DNA of 64,000 nucleotides from Symbioplanes lichenis (GCF_030709675.1 NZ_JAUZQD010000005.1:248001-312000), one strand, 5' to 3'. Positions 46,703 through 56,174 are shown, numbered from the stretch's first letter. The notes: generated from the sequence alone by a model not told the origin. Program-made: numbers and translations.

Positions 46703-48475
46703 ATGACCGATCATGTCCGCCTGCTCGACTGGGTCCGCGAAGTGACAGCCCTCACCCTCCCCGACCGTGTGCACTGGTGCGACGGCTCCGACGCCGAGTG
46801 GGTCCGCCTCACCGACGAGCTCGTCGCCGCCGGCACGCTCGTGCGCCTCGACCCCGGCCGCCGGCCGAACTCCTTCTGGGCCCGCACCGACCCCGGGGAC
46901 GTCGCCCGGGTCGAGGAGCGCACCTTCATCTGCTCCACCGATCCCGCCGACGCCGGCCCCACGAACAACTGGATGGCGCCGGCCGAGATGAAGGCCACGA
47001 TGACCGAGCTCTACCGCGGCAGCATGCGGGGCCGGACCATGTACGTCGTCCCGTTCTGCATGGGTCCCCTCGACGCCCCGGACCCGATGTTCGGCGTCGA
47101 GCTCACCGACAGCGCCTACGTCGCCGCCAGCATGCGGATCATGACCCGGATGGGCACCGCTGTGCTCGAGGCCATGGGCACCGACGCCGACTTCGTCCCG
47201 GCCCTGCACTCCGTGGGCGCCCCGATGTCAGCGGCGGCGTGGCCGTGCAACGAGACGAAGTACATCTCGCACTTCCCCGAGACGCGCGAGATCTGGTCCT
47301 ACGGCTCCGGCTACGGCGGCAACTCCCTGCTCGGCAAGAAATGCTTCGCGCTGCGCATCGCCAGCGTCGCCGCCCGGGACGAGGGCTGGCTGGCCGAGCA
47401 CATGCTGATCATGAAGCTGACCTCGCCGGCCGGGCGGGTCCGCTACGTGGCCGGGGCGTTCCCGTCGGCCTGCGGCAAGACCAACCTGGCGATGCTCGAG
47501 CCCACGCTGCCGGGCTGGAAGGTCGAGACGGTCGGCGACGACATCGCGTGGATGCGCTTCGGCTCCGACGGGCGGCTGTGGGCGACCAATCCCGAGTACG
47601 GCCTCTTCGGCGTCGCCCCGGGCACCGACGAACACACGAACCCGAACGCGATGCGCACCCTGGCCCGCGGCAACTCGATCTTCACCAACGTCGCCCGCAC
47701 CGACGACGGCGACGTCTGGTGGGAGGGCATGGGGGAACCGCCCGCGCACCTGACCGACTGGCGCGGCGCCGGCTGGACCCCGGAGTCGGCAACCCCTTCG
47801 AGCCACCCCAACAGCCGCTTCTGTACGCCCATCAGCCAGTGCCCCGTCCTGGCCCCCGAGTACGACGACCCGCGCGGCGTCCCCATCGACGCGATCCTCT
47901 TCGGAGGCCGGCGCCGCACCACTGTGCCGCTCGTCACGGAGGCCCGCGACTGGGTCCACGGGGTCTATCTCGGGGCGACCCTCTCCTCGGAGACGACCGC
48001 GGCGGCCGCCGGTCAGGTGGGCGTGGTGCGCCGCGACCCGATGGCGATGCTGCCGTTCATCGGCTATCACGCCGGCGACCACTTCAACCACTGGATCGAG
48101 CTGGGCAAGGCGACCCCGGACAAGCTGCCGAAGGTGTTCTACGTCAACTGGTTCCGCCGCGGCGGCGACGGGCGCTTCCTGTGGCCCGGCTTCGGCGAGA
48201 ACATCCGCGTCCTCAAGTGGATCACCGAGCGCCTCGACGGCACCGCGCCCGCCGTCGAGACCCCGATCGGGCCCGTGCCCCCGCCCGAGGCGCTCGACCT
48301 GACCGGCCTCGACCTCGACCCGGCCGACCTGGCCGCCGCCCTGACCGTCGACCCGGACGAGTGGCGCGCCGAGCTCCCGCACGTCGAGGAGTGGTTCGCG
48401 AAGTTCGGCGAGAAGCTCCCGGCCGTCCTCTGGTCCGAACTCGACGCGCTCAAAGCACGGTTGAAGGACGGGTAG
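46703..48475 (+). CDS. pckG: Phosphoenolpyruvate carboxykinase (GTP)
   Basis: 590 residues, the size of GTP-type PEPCK. It makes phosphoenolpyruvate from oxaloacetate and GTP in gluconeogenesis. The P-loop with the reactive Cys is [14 protein letters not shown], the kinase-2 motif [10 protein letters not shown], plus [18 protein letters not shown] and [19 protein letters not shown]. Start ATG at 46703 after AAGGGA, with TAGGCT at 46668-46673 as a likely -10. The LacI-type palindrome upstream suggests sugar-dependent control. Confidence 0.96.
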   Translation: MTDHVRLLDWVREVTALTLPDRVHWCDGSDAEWVRLTDELVAAGTLVRLDPGRRPNSFWARTDPGDVARVEERTFICSTDPADAGPTNNWMAPAEMKATMTELYRGSMRGRTMYVVPFCMGPLDAPDPMFGVELTDSAYVAASMRIMTRMGTAVLEAMGTDADFVPALHSVGAPMSAAAWPCNETKYISHFPETREIWSYGSGYGGNSLLGKKCFALRIASVAARDEGWLAEHMLIMKLTSPAGRVRYVAGAFPSACGKTNLAMLEPTLPGWKVETVGDDIAWMRFGSDGRLWATNPEYGLFGVAPGTDEHTNPNAMRTLARGNSIFTNVARTDDGDVWWEGMGEPPAHLTDWRGAGWTPESATPSSHPNSRFCTPISQCPVLAPEYDDPRGVPIDAILFGGRRRTTVPLVTEARDWVHGVYLGATLSSETTAAAAGQVGVVRRDPMAMLPFIGYHAGDHFNHWIELGKATPDKLPKVFYVNWFRRGGDGRFLWPGFGENIRVLKWITERLDGTAPAVETPIGPVPPPEALDLTGLDLDPADLAAALTVDPDEWRAELPHVEEWFAKFGEKLPAVLWSELDALKARLKDG

Positions 48476-48493
48476 CCCGGGCAATTTCGGCTC

Positions 48494-49345
48494 ATGACCA
48501 CCGTCGGGGCGCCCGTGATCGCCGACTACGGGCGCCCGCGCGTCGTCCGGGTGCTGACCTTTCTCCTGGTCGCGACGGCGGCGGCGACCGCGGTGGTCGA
48601 GCTGCTCAACTACTGGTACGCGCCGGAGCACGGCTTCGGGCTCGCGGTCCGGACGGGCTGGGCGCTCCTGCGTACCGTCGGCTGGTTGGTCTTGATCTGG
48701 CACGTCCGCCGGGGGCGGGCCGCCGCGCGTCCCCTCGGGCTGATCCTGGCCGTCACGACGATCTTCGCGGTCGGCCGGCTCGTGGTGCCCCGCAGCGGCA
48801 CGCCCCCGACGCCGGGCGTGCTGGGCTTCGCCGTCCTCGTCGCCCTGTGTGTGCTGGTGGTCGCGCTGCTCTACCGGCACCCGGGCGTCCAGACTCACCT
48901 GGTCCGGCACCCGAACAAGCTGGTCGTCACCCGCGAGGGCCTGCGCTGGCAGGAGGCCACGCCGAAGCGCCCGCCGCTGGCCGGCTGGGCGATCACCGCG
49001 CGCGTGGCGGCCTTCACCTTCAGCCCGCTGATGCTGGTGCCCGCGCTCATCTCGGTCAGTGAGCTCGGCCACCGTCCGCAGTGGCTGCTCGCGGTCGTCT
49101 TCTGGTTCGGCGCGGGCATCGCGGCCAGCTACGCGGTGCTGCTCGCGACCGCGTTCCTGATGCGCGGCAAGGCGTGGGCGTCCGGTTTCCTGGCGTGGAT
49201 CACCGTCGGCGTGCTCGTGATCGATCTGCCGCTCTGCTATCTGCTGCTCGGCGTCGACGGCCTGATCCGCGACGGCGCCCCGCTGGTGGCCGCCGCGCTG
49301 CTCACGCTCTTCGCCCTGTGGCGCGTACGGCGGATGACGTCATGA
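48494..49345 (+). CDS. Membrane protein, hypothetical
   Basis: 283 residues, about seven membrane helices (VLTFLLVATAAATAVVELL, GLILAVTTIFAVGRLVV, LGFAVLVALCVLVVALLY, WLLAVVFWFGAGIAASYAVL). No family recognised. It starts 18 nt after pckG and its stop overlaps the next start (ATGA), so it is coupled to the reductase gene. Confidence 0.8.
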   Translation: MTTVGAPVIADYGRPRVVRVLTFLLVATAAATAVVELLNYWYAPEHGFGLAVRTGWALLRTVGWLVLIWHVRRGRAAARPLGLILAVTTIFAVGRLVVPRSGTPPTPGVLGFAVLVALCVLVVALLYRHPGVQTHLVRHPNKLVVTREGLRWQEATPKRPPLAGWAITARVAAFTFSPLMLVPALISVSELGHRPQWLLAVVFWFGAGIAASYAVLLATAFLMRGKAWASGFLAWITVGVLVIDLPLCYLLLGVDGLIRDGAPLVAAALLTLFALWRVRRMTS

Positions 49346-50460
49346 TCTGGGACGTCGCGATCGCCGGGGCGGGCCCCGCGGGTTGTGCCGCCGCGATCGC
49401 CGCGCGCCGGTCCGGTGCCTCAGTGGTGCTGCTGGATCGATCGTTCTTTCCGCGCGACAAGCCGTGCGGGGACGGGATCGCCGCCGAGACCCTCGACGTG
49501 CTGGCGGACCTGGGCGTGACGGGAGTGACCGACGGCTACCCGCCGGTCGAGCGGCTGCGCCTGGTCGCGCCCGGCGGCGGTGACGTTTCTCGCCGGCTGC
49601 CGCGCCCCGCGCACACCGTGCCACGCCGAGTCTTCGACGCCCGGCTGGTCGCGGCCGCCGTCGACCGGGGCTCCGAGCTGCGCCGGCACACCGTTCACGA
49701 GATTACGGTGGAACCCGGCGCGATCACCATCGACGGGACCTTGCGAGCGCGCGTCCTGGTGGGTGCGGACGGCGCCGGTTCGACGGTACGACGTCAGCGG
49801 GGCGACCGCGTCAACCCGAGCGGCCATCTCGCCCTGGCCATCCGGGGCTATCGGCCGGCGACGGTCACCGAGCAACTGATCAAGACCACGTCGGCGCGCT
49901 GGCCCGCGTACGCGTGGGAGTTCCCGATCGGCGACGGCACGGCCAACGTCGGGTACGGCGAGGTGTTACGGGGCACGCCGCTCACGAAGGCGTACCTGGT
50001 GGAACGGCTCGGGCAGCTCCTGCCCGGCGCCGAGCCGGAGAGCCTGCGCGCGCACCACCTGCCGTTGTCCACCCACCGCCCGGCGCCCGCCCGCGGACCC
50101 GTGCTGCTCGCCGGCGACGCGCTCTCGCTGATCAACCCCTTCACCGGCGAGGGCATCTTCTATGCGGTGCTGTCGGGGGCCCTCGCCGGGGCGGCCGCGG
50201 CGGCCGGGCCGGACACCGCGGGCCGGCACTACACCCGCGCGTTGCGGGCCCGGCTCGGACGTCATCTTCGTCACTCCGGCTTCGCGACGCTGCTGACCCG
50301 GCAGCCGCGCGTCGTGGACGCCGCGGTGCGCGCCGCCCGCCGCGACGAGCGGATATTCCACCGTATGGTGGATCTGGGGCTCGGTGACGGAGTTTTCGAT
50401 CTTCGCACTATCGGGCGCATCGGGGCCGAGATCGTCCGGTTGGTCCCGCCGCCCTCTTGA
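49342..50460 (+). CDS. Geranylgeranyl reductase family FAD-dependent oxidoreductase
   Basis: 372 residues from the ATG at 49342. FAD motif VAIAGAGPAGCAAAIAARRS, the family motif FPRDKPCGDGIAAETL, ARVLVGADGAGSTVRRQ and VLLAGDALSLINPFTGEGIF. These enzymes saturate isoprenoid chains of lipids or quinones (MenJ-like), using reduced FAD. It is coupled to the upstream membrane protein; a short Z-prenyl synthase gene follows 32 nt later. Together they suggest making and reducing a prenyl chain. Confidence 0.9.
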   Translation: MIWDVAIAGAGPAGCAAAIAARRSGASVVLLDRSFFPRDKPCGDGIAAETLDVLADLGVTGVTDGYPPVERLRLVAPGGGDVSRRLPRPAHTVPRRVFDARLVAAAVDRGSELRRHTVHEITVEPGAITIDGTLRARVLVGADGAGSTVRRQRGDRVNPSGHLALAIRGYRPATVTEQLIKTTSARWPAYAWEFPIGDGTANVGYGEVLRGTPLTKAYLVERLGQLLPGAEPESLRAHHLPLSTHRPAPARGPVLLAGDALSLINPFTGEGIFYAVLSGALAGAAAAAGPDTAGRHYTRALRARLGRHLRHSGFATLLTRQPRVVDAAVRAARRDERIFHRMVDLGLGDGVFDLRTIGRIGAEIVRLVPPPS

Positions 50461-50478
50461 GCCCGCGCGGGCTGCCGA

Positions 50479-50484
50479 TAGGCT
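50479..50484 (+). promoter_or_regulatory. -10 box before the Z-prenyl synthase gene
   Basis: TAGGCT, then 8 nt and the ATG at 50493. It could give a separate leaderless message. Confidence 0.4.
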
Positions 50485-50492
50485 TGGGCGCG

Positions 50493-51263
50493 ATGAGTGT
50501 GCGGTCACTGGTCTACTCCCTCTACGAGCGGCGGCTCGCCGGCCGGCTGGCGGGCAAGCCGGTGCCCCAGCACGTCGGCGTCATGTGCGACGGCAACCGG
50601 CGCTGGGCCCGCGAGATGGGCTACGTCGACCCCAACGACGGGCACCGGGTCGGCGCGACCCGGGTCAAGGAGCTGCTGGGCTGGTGCGACCAGGCCGGCA
50701 TCAAGCACGTGACGCTCTATCTGCTCGCCACCGACAACCTGCAGCGCCCGGCGGCCGAGCTCGACCCGCTGCTCACCATCATCGAGGACCTCGCCACCGA
50801 GCTGGCCGAGGAGGGCAACCCGTGGCGGCTGCGCATCGTCGGCGCGCTCGACGTGCTGCCCGCCCACACCGCGGTCGCCCTCAAGGCCGCCCAGGAGAAG
50901 ACCCGCGACCGCACCGAGGGCGTCGAGGTCAACATGGCGGTGGGCTATGGCGGCCGCCGCGAGATCACCGACGCCGTGCGCTCGTTGCTCTACGAGCACG
51001 CCGCAGCCGGCCGCACCCTCGAGGAGCTGGCCGAGATCCTCGACGTCGAGCACATCGCCGAGCACCTCTACACCGCCGGGCAGCCCGATCCCGACCTGGT
51101 CATCCGCACGAGCGGGGAGCAGCGGCTGTCGGGCTTCCTGCTGTGGCAGTCGGCGCACTCGGAGTTCTACTTCCACGACGCCAACTGGCCCGATTTCCGG
51201 CGGACAGACTTCCTGCGGGCGTTGCGGTCCTATGCGGGCCGCCAGCGTCGTTACGGCGCCTGA
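50493..51263 (+). CDS. Short-chain Z-isoprenyl diphosphate synthase
   Basis: 256 residues from the ATG at 50493. Catalytic Asp in VMCDGNRRWAREMGY, then HVTLYLLATDNLQRP, VNMAVGYGGRREITDAV, DLVIRTSGEQRLSGFLLWQS. The family is UppS, but the start (LVYSLYERRLAGRL), the Cys in CDGNRRWA and overall similarity are closer to Rv1086, a (2Z,6E)-farnesyl diphosphate synthase, than to decaprenyl or undecaprenyl enzymes. The product would prime longer polyprenyl phosphate carriers. Overlaps the convergent EamA gene by 13 nt. Confidence 0.88.
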   Translation: MSVRSLVYSLYERRLAGRLAGKPVPQHVGVMCDGNRRWAREMGYVDPNDGHRVGATRVKELLGWCDQAGIKHVTLYLLATDNLQRPAAELDPLLTIIEDLATELAEEGNPWRLRIVGALDVLPAHTAVALKAAQEKTRDRTEGVEVNMAVGYGGRREITDAVRSLLYEHAAAGRTLEELAEILDVEHIAEHLYTAGQPDPDLVIRTSGEQRLSGFLLWQSAHSEFYFHDANWPDFRRTDFLRALRSYAGRQRRYGA

Positions 51264-52240
51264 GCCTGCTGCTTTTCTCCCCGCTGTCGCCCGCTTTCCC
51301 GCCGCCGCTCTTTGTCCACCTCCTGGCCTTCGCCTACCTCCTGGCCTTCGCTCACCTCCTGGCCCTCGTCGGCCTTCCTGCCTTTGCGCGCGATTTCTTC
51401 GCCGCCTTGCCGGCCTTTCGCCGAGGCGGTGCGGCGGTGGTTGGCGGCGGCGAGGACGGTGATCACGATCACGATGCCGGCCCACTCGTGCGGCCGCAGC
51501 GCCTGTCCGAGCAGCACCAGCCCGCTCAGCGCCGCCAGCACCGGGTGCACGCTCATGAACATCCCGAAAACGCGCGGCGGCACATGGCGAAGAGCGATCA
51601 GATCCCCGGCGTACGGGACGGCACTGAGCACCCCGGCCACCGCGGCCCACAGCAGCGCCCCGGCACTCCACCGGCCCTCGACGGCCAGCACCACGGCGAG
51701 CGGCAGATAGCCGAGCGCCGACAGTGACGTCGCCACGGCCAGCCCCTCCACTCCGGGCAGCCGCGCTCCGATCACCCGATTGAGCAGGATGTACGCCGCC
51801 CAGCACCCGGCCGCGAGCAGCGCCACGGCGATGCCCGTCCAGTCGCTCGCCGGCCCGGGCAGCACCAGCACATAGACCCCCGTCGCCGCGGCCACCGCAC
51901 AGGCCAGGTCGGCGCGGGTCCGCGAGCCGAGCAGTGCCACGGCCAGCGGCCCGAGCACCTCCAGCGTGACGGTCAGGCCCAGCCCGATCCGGTCGATCGC
52001 CGTGTAGACGCTCAGGTTCATCACCGCGAACACCGCCGCGAGCAGCAGCACCGGCCACCACTGCGCCCGCGTGAACCGGCGCGGGTCCGGGCGCGCCACG
52101 GGCAGCAGCACGGCGGCCGCGACCAGCTGCCGGACGGCCACCACTCCGGCGGGCCCGACGGCGGCGAAGGCATGGGCGCCCGCCGCCGCCCCGACCTGGT
52201 TGGCGGTCGCGCTGCCGAGCATCGTGGAAAGACCCTTCAT
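51251..52240 (-). CDS. EamA/DMT family exporter (RhtA-like)
   Basis: 329 residues from an ATG at 52240 behind GGGAGCC. Ten membrane helices with two EamA halves (VGPAGVVAVRQLVAAAVLL, LGLTVTLEVLGPLAVALLG, VFGMFMSVHPVLAALSGLVL). RhtA-like members export amino acids such as threonine or homoserine. The C-terminal 50 residues are a charged hydrophilic tail with repeats of EGQEV (18-bp repeat at 51317-51370). Divergent from a LysR gene that probably controls it. Confidence 0.92.
   Translation of the reverse strand: MKGLSTMLGSATANQVGAAAGAHAFAAVGPAGVVAVRQLVAAAVLLPVARPDPRRFTRAQWWPVLLLAAVFAVMNLSVYTAIDRIGLGLTVTLEVLGPLAVALLGSRTRADLACAVAAATGVYVLVLPGPASDWTGIAVALLAAGCWAAYILLNRVIGARLPGVEGLAVATSLSALGYLPLAVVLAVEGRWSAGALLWAAVAGVLSAVPYAGDLIALRHVPPRVFGMFMSVHPVLAALSGLVLLGQALRPHEWAGIVIVITVLAAANHRRTASAKGRQGGEEIARKGRKADEGQEVSEGQEVGEGQEVDKERRRESGRQRGEKQQAQAP
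51317..51370. repeat. 18-bp tandem repeat, three copies
   Basis: Units 51317-51334, 51335-51352 and 51353-51370 encode the EGQEV-type repeat in the tail of the exporter. Confidence 0.85.
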
Positions 52241-52296
52241 GGCTCCCAGGCAACGCGGCGCCGGGGCGGAAGGGAAATGCGTACGCCGCCGCACTT

Positions 52297-52311
52297 ATAC
52301 GCTGCACGTAT
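52297..52311 (+). promoter_or_regulatory. LysR box over the -10 and start codon
   Basis: ATACG-CTGCA-CGTAT, a perfect 15-bp palindrome with the LysR T-N11-A pattern (T52298, A52310). It overlaps the -10 box TACGCT (52298-52303), which is 6 nt from the ATG at 52310. Confidence 0.6.
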
Positions 52312-53149
52312 GGATGTCCGGGTCGGCCAGCTCCGCGCGCTGGTGGCAGTGGTGGACGCGGGCACGTTCACCGACGCGGCGGCCCGGCTCGGACTTTCCC
52401 AGGCGTCGGTCTCCCGAGCCGTCGCCGCCCTCGAACGTCACCTGGGCGTCTCACTGGTCCGGCGTACGACCCGGCAGGTCGAGCTGACCGCGGCCGGCGT
52501 TCGGGTCGCCGCGCAGGCCCGCCGCGTACTCGATGAAGTGGCCCACCTGGAAGCGCTCGTGACCGACCGCGGCGAGATCCGCGTCGGCTTCTCCTGGGCC
52601 GCGCTCGGCCGGCACACCCGGCGCCTGCAGAAGGCGTGGGCGACGGCTCATCCGGCCCAGCCGCTGGTCTTCGTGCAGGTCAACGAGCCCTCGGCGGGCC
52701 TGGCCGACGGCTCCGCGGACGTCGCCGTGATCCGCCGTCCACTCGACGACCCGCGCTTCGCAACGGCCGAGATCGGTCAGGAGCCCCGCTACGCCGCGGT
52801 CGCCACGGACAGCGCCCTCGCCCGGCGCCGGACGTTGCGCCTCGAAGACCTGGCCCGCTACACCGTCGCGATCGTCCCGCGGGTCGGCACGACGACCGAG
52901 GAACTGTTCCCTCCCGGCGCCCGGCCCGGCTCGCTCCGGGAGACGGGCGCGATCGACGAGTGGCTGACCCTCATCGCCGCGGGGCAGGCGGTCGGCGTCA
53001 CCGCGTCGTCCACGGCGCACCAGTATCCGCGCCCCGGGGTCGCTTACCGGGCGCTGCGCCAGGCGCCGCCGATCTCCGTACGGCTGGCCTGGTGGAAAGA
53101 TGATCCACCCGCCTGGCTGGACGAACTCCTCGGCCTGGCCCGCTTCTGA
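52310..53149 (+). CDS. LysR family transcriptional regulator
   Basis: 279 residues from the ATG at 52310. DNA-binding domain in residues 1-62 ([54 protein letters not shown]), then a periplasmic-binding-like effector domain ([19 protein letters not shown]). Divergent from the EamA exporter, the usual LysR arrangement. The palindrome over its start suggests autorepression. Confidence 0.94.
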   Translation: MDVRVGQLRALVAVVDAGTFTDAAARLGLSQASVSRAVAALERHLGVSLVRRTTRQVELTAAGVRVAAQARRVLDEVAHLEALVTDRGEIRVGFSWAALGRHTRRLQKAWATAHPAQPLVFVQVNEPSAGLADGSADVAVIRRPLDDPRFATAEIGQEPRYAAVATDSALARRRTLRLEDLARYTVAIVPRVGTTTEELFPPGARPGSLRETGAIDEWLTLIAAGQAVGVTASSTAHQYPRPGVAYRALRQAPPISVRLAWWKDDPPAWLDELLGLARF

Positions 53150-53191
53150 CCGTGATCGTGCTTGCCCGTGCGCTCGTTGCCGCCCGGCCCC

Positions 53192-53254
53192 GCCCGGCGT
53201 GGCGTCGCTCCCGCCCGGCGTGGCGTGGCTTCCGCGTGGCGTGGCGTCGCTCCC
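53192..53254. repeat. 21-bp tandem repeat, three copies
   Basis: Units 53192-53212, 53213-53233 and 53234-53254 (GCCCGGCGTGGCGTCGCTCC and variants) in the 148-bp gap between the convergent LysR and otsB genes. Confidence 0.85.
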
Positions 53255-53297
53255 GCCCCGCCCTCGTACGGCGTGGGCTTGGCCTTGTGCCGCTCGG

Positions 53298-54110
53298 TCA
53301 GCGGGCGAAGGTCGGCAGGGCCTCGGTCAGGAAGGCGGCGACGGCCTCGGGGGACTCGAGGGTCAGGTCGGCCGCGTTGGAGACGTCGGCGCCGGTCTCC
53401 GGGTTGGCGACCGCCACGCACACGCCGATGAAGGCCGGGTCGACGGCCTCGCGGGCGCGCAGCGCGTCGAACGCCTTGATGTCGGACATGTCGTCGCCGA
53501 AGTACCAGGCGCAGCCGGCGTCGAGCACGCCCTCGCTGATGACCATGCCCTTGTCCTGGTCGACCGGCGGCTTGAGCTCGACGACCATGCGGCCGCCCTG
53601 GGTGCGCAGGCCGATGCGCTCGGCCTGCTCGTGGGCCCACCGCTCGATCTCGGCGCCGAGCTGCGGCGCCGTGCGGTAGTGCAGGGCGACGGAGAGCCGC
53701 TTGTATTCCACGAAGGCGCCCTCGGGCAGCTCGGCGCGGGCGCGGTCGGCCAGCTCGGCCATCGCGGGCACCCACGGCTCGGCGGCGGGCTCGGTGACCA
53801 CCTCGCCGTCGTGCCAGACCTCCAGGCCGTAGAGCCCGTAGAGATCCACGTGCTCCAGGGACTGGAAGCGCGAGCGCAGGAAGCTGACCGGCCGGGCGGA
53901 GACGATCGCGACGCGGGCCACCCGGGTGGCCAGCTCCTCGAGCACGCCCAGCACGGAGGGGACCGGCTGGGAGGCGTCGGGGTCGTCGGTGACGGGGGAG
54001 AGCACCCCGTCGAAGTCGAAGAAGAACGTCGTGTCCTTGGCTCGCGAGGCGGTGAGCTGCAGGGCCTCTGCGGCGCTGAGGGGATGCGCGGGACGCGGGG
54101 ACTCTGGCAC
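53298..54110 (-). CDS. otsB: Trehalose-6-phosphate phosphatase
   Basis: 270 residues from a GTG at 54110 ([17 protein letters not shown]). HAD motifs: nucleophile Asp in [20 protein letters not shown], Lys region [10 protein letters not shown], and [17 protein letters not shown]. It removes phosphate from trehalose-6-phosphate, giving trehalose for osmotic and stress protection. No otsA gene is adjacent. TAGTCT 7 nt upstream fits a leaderless message and rules against longer starts. Confidence 0.93.
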   Translation of the reverse strand: MPESPRPAHPLSAAEALQLTASRAKDTTFFFDFDGVLSPVTDDPDASQPVPSVLGVLEELATRVARVAIVSARPVSFLRSRFQSLEHVDLYGLYGLEVWHDGEVVTEPAAEPWVPAMAELADRARAELPEGAFVEYKRLSVALHYRTAPQLGAEIERWAHEQAERIGLRTQGGRMVVELKPPVDQDKGMVISEGVLDAGCAWYFGDDMSDIKAFDALRAREAVDPAFIGVCVAVANPETGADVSNAADLTLESPEAVAAFLTEALPTFAR

Positions 54111-54117
54111 GTCCCCC

Positions 54118-54123
54118 AGACTA
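54118..54123 (-). promoter_or_regulatory. -10 box of leaderless otsB
   Basis: TAGTCT on the minus strand, 7 nt before the GTG at 54110. Confidence 0.55.
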
Positions 54124-54262
54124 CCCGGCATCCGGCCCGATGCATCCTGACGAATCCACAGGTTGCCCCCCCGTTTGCCCGCGCGTCGGATTCCCGACTC
54201 CCGGCGCGTTTGTCCTTGCGGATGTGGCGAAGCCGGTACTACCGCGGGCGGCTGATGACCGC

Positions 54263-54268
54263 TAGCGT
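54263..54268 (+). promoter_or_regulatory. Possible -10 box upstream of the phoH gene
   Basis: TAGCGT, 7 nt before an in-frame ATG at 54276. It gives either a leaderless start there or a 150-nt leader for the start at 54426. Confidence 0.4.
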
Positions 54269-54425
54269 TCTTGTCATGGCACAGGGTAATCCTGGGCCAG
54301 CCGGCCGGCCCGGACCTGCGACAAGTGCGCCACGGGGCCCGCATCCCGACCCCGTGTCATGTGACGGGCGCCGGACCTTGGCGGACCGCGGGCGGCTCGG
54401 GTTGCACGCCCGCTGGAGCAGGCCT

Positions 54426-55820
54426 GTGACATCTCGCCGTACTGAAGCCGGGGCCGAGACGACCAGCACTCGCGCCTCTTCGGCACGCCGCAAGACCCGC
54501 GACCGTCACCTCGATGCGGAGCCCGCCCCAGCCGGCAAGGTCTTCGTGCTCGACACGTCGGTCCTGCTGTCCGACCCGGGGGCGTTCCGCCGGTTCGCCG
54601 ATCACGAGGTGGTCGTCCCCCTCGTGGTCATCTCCGAGCTGGAGGGCAAGCGGCACCATCCCGATCTCGGCTGGTTCGCCCGGCAGTCCCTGCGGATGCT
54701 CGACGAGCTGCGGATCAAGCACGGCCGGCTGGACCAGCCCGTGCTCTGCAACGACGAGGGCGGCACCCTGCGGGTCGAGCTGAACCACGCCGACCAGAGC
54801 GTCCTGCCGCACGGCTTCCGCAACGACTCCAACGACACCCGCATCCTCTCGGTCGCCCTCGGGCTGGCCGCGGAGGGCCGCGACGTGACGCTCGTGAGCA
54901 AGGACATGCCGCTGCGCGTGAAGGCGGCGTCGGTCGGCATCGCCGCCGACGAGTACCGGCACGGCCAGGCCAGCGATCCCACGTGGACCGGCATGGCCGA
55001 CCTCAAGCTCGGCGAGACCGAGGTCAGCGGCCTGTACGCCGGCGAGGAGCTGGAGCTGGAGGAGACGGCCAACCTCCCCTGCCACACCGGCCTCGTCATC
55101 CACTCCACGAAGGGCTCGGCGCTCGGCCGGGTCACCGCGGAGAAGACCGTGAAGCTCGTGCGCGGGGATCGTGAGGCCTTCGGTGTGCGCGGCCGGTCGG
55201 CGGAGCAGCGCGTGGCCCTGGACCTGCTCATGGACGAGTCCATCGGCATCGTCTCGCTGGGCGGCCGGGCCGGCACCGGCAAGTCGGCGCTCGCCCTCTG
55301 CGCCGGCCTCGAGGCGACGATGGAGCGGCAGCGCCACAAGAAGGTGATCGTCTTCCGGCCCCTCTACGCCGTCGGCGGCCAGGAGCTCGGCTATCTGCCG
55401 GGCGACGCGTCCGAGAAGATGTCGCCGTGGGCGCAGGCGGTCTTCGACACCCTCGGCGCGGTGGCGCACGCCGACGTGGTCGAGGAGGTCATGGCGCGTG
55501 GGATGCTCGAGGTGCTGCCGCTGACCCACATCCGCGGCCGGAGCCTGCACGACGCCTTCGTGATCGTCGACGAGGCGCAGTCGCTGGAGCGCAACGTCCT
55601 GCTGACCGTGCTCTCACGGATCGGCCAGGGCTCGCGGGTGGTCCTCACCCATGACGTCGCCCAGCGCGACAACCTGCGCGTCGGCCGGCACGACGGCGTG
55701 ACGGCGGTGATCGAGGCGCTGAAGGGCCACCCGATCTTCGCCCATGTCACCCTGACGAGGTCCGAGCGCTCGCCGATCGCCGAGGTCGTCACCGATCTCC
55801 TCGAGGAAATCCCGCTCTGA
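54426..55820 (+). CDS. PIN-PhoH family protein (PhoH2 type)
   Basis: 464 residues from a GTG at 54426 behind GGAGCAGGCCT. A start at 54276 would add 50 residues, but codons there lack the normal G/C bias at third positions. N-terminal PIN ribonuclease domain ([44 protein letters not shown]), then a PhoH ATPase domain with Walker [14 protein letters not shown] and Walker [12 protein letters not shown]. PhoH2 proteins unwind and cut RNA. A perfect terminator follows the gene. Confidence 0.93.
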   Translation: MTSRRTEAGAETTSTRASSARRKTRDRHLDAEPAPAGKVFVLDTSVLLSDPGAFRRFADHEVVVPLVVISELEGKRHHPDLGWFARQSLRMLDELRIKHGRLDQPVLCNDEGGTLRVELNHADQSVLPHGFRNDSNDTRILSVALGLAAEGRDVTLVSKDMPLRVKAASVGIAADEYRHGQASDPTWTGMADLKLGETEVSGLYAGEELELEETANLPCHTGLVIHSTKGSALGRVTAEKTVKLVRGDREAFGVRGRSAEQRVALDLLMDESIGIVSLGGRAGTGKSALALCAGLEATMERQRHKKVIVFRPLYAVGGQELGYLPGDASEKMSPWAQAVFDTLGAVAHADVVEEVMARGMLEVLPLTHIRGRSLHDAFVIVDEAQSLERNVLLTVLSRIGQGSRVVLTHDVAQRDNLRVGRHDGVTAVIEALKGHPIFAHVTLTRSERSPIAEVVTDLLEEIPL

Positions 55821-55836
55821 CGCTGAGTAACCACCG

Positions 55837-55864
55837 AGGCGGGGACTCTCCGGGGTCCCCGCCT
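55837..55864 (+). terminator. Terminator of the phoH gene
   Basis: AGGCGGGGAC / GTCCCCGCCT, a perfect 10-bp stem with 8-nt loop, followed by TACTTTTC. It begins 17 bp after the stop. Confidence 0.85.
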
Positions 55865-55945
55865 TACTTTTCGCTCTTGGATGACTACTCATGGTGAAAC
55901 GGCTTATACCGTACGGGTGAGCGAGTACTCCCAGCTTTGTCCAGT

Positions 55946-55974
55946 TTGATGCGCAAACATCCTGTGATTAGGTT
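55946..55974 (+). promoter_or_regulatory. Promoter of the transglycosylase gene
   Basis: TTGATG (55946-55951), a 17-bp spacer and TAGGTT (55969-55974). One of the best-matching housekeeping promoters in the window. Transcription would begin near 55981. Confidence 0.65.
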
Positions 55975-55980
55975 CACAGC

Positions 55981-56174
55981 TTGGCGTTGTCGTTTCACAT
56001 CGCCTTCACGGTGAGCCATGGTGGCTGGCGAGCATCGTTCGCATGGTAGGGGCAGTCGGAGATCGACTGGGGCCCATGTCTTGACGCTATGCGGCGACGC
56101 TCGCGGCACGCGGAGCCGCCGGCCTCGAGCCGGTGGTGGCGTGCCGCGTCTTTGCCCCCAACGAGAGGACACTC
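55981..56174 (+). ncRNA. Structured 5' leader, possible riboswitch or attenuator
   Basis: About 194 nt between the predicted start of transcription and the GTG at 56175. Two stems stand out. The first is CATGG/CCATG (56042-46 with 56074-78) enclosing CAGTCG/CGACTG. The second, 56102-56148, has outer arms CGCGGCACGC / GCGTGCCGCG and an inner 8-bp stem CCGCCGGC / GCCGGTGG, followed by TCTTT. The second is a terminator shape placed before the ribosome site (GAGAGGA), which fits transcription attenuation. I could not match it to the c-di-AMP (ydaO) riboswitch that often precedes wall-lytic genes in actinomycetes. Confidence 0.5.

Noticed and set aside
54276..54425. Longer N-terminus for the PIN-PhoH protein
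   Set aside because: In frame and preceded by TAGCGT, but third-position G/C bias is weak and the GTG at 54426 has a ribosome site; kept as an alternative in the gene entry.
55975..56174. c-di-AMP (ydaO) riboswitch
   Set aside because: I looked for the conserved GGGGTGAATC and GTCAGCTAACCTCG-type blocks and found none on either strand, so only an unassigned structured leader is reported.
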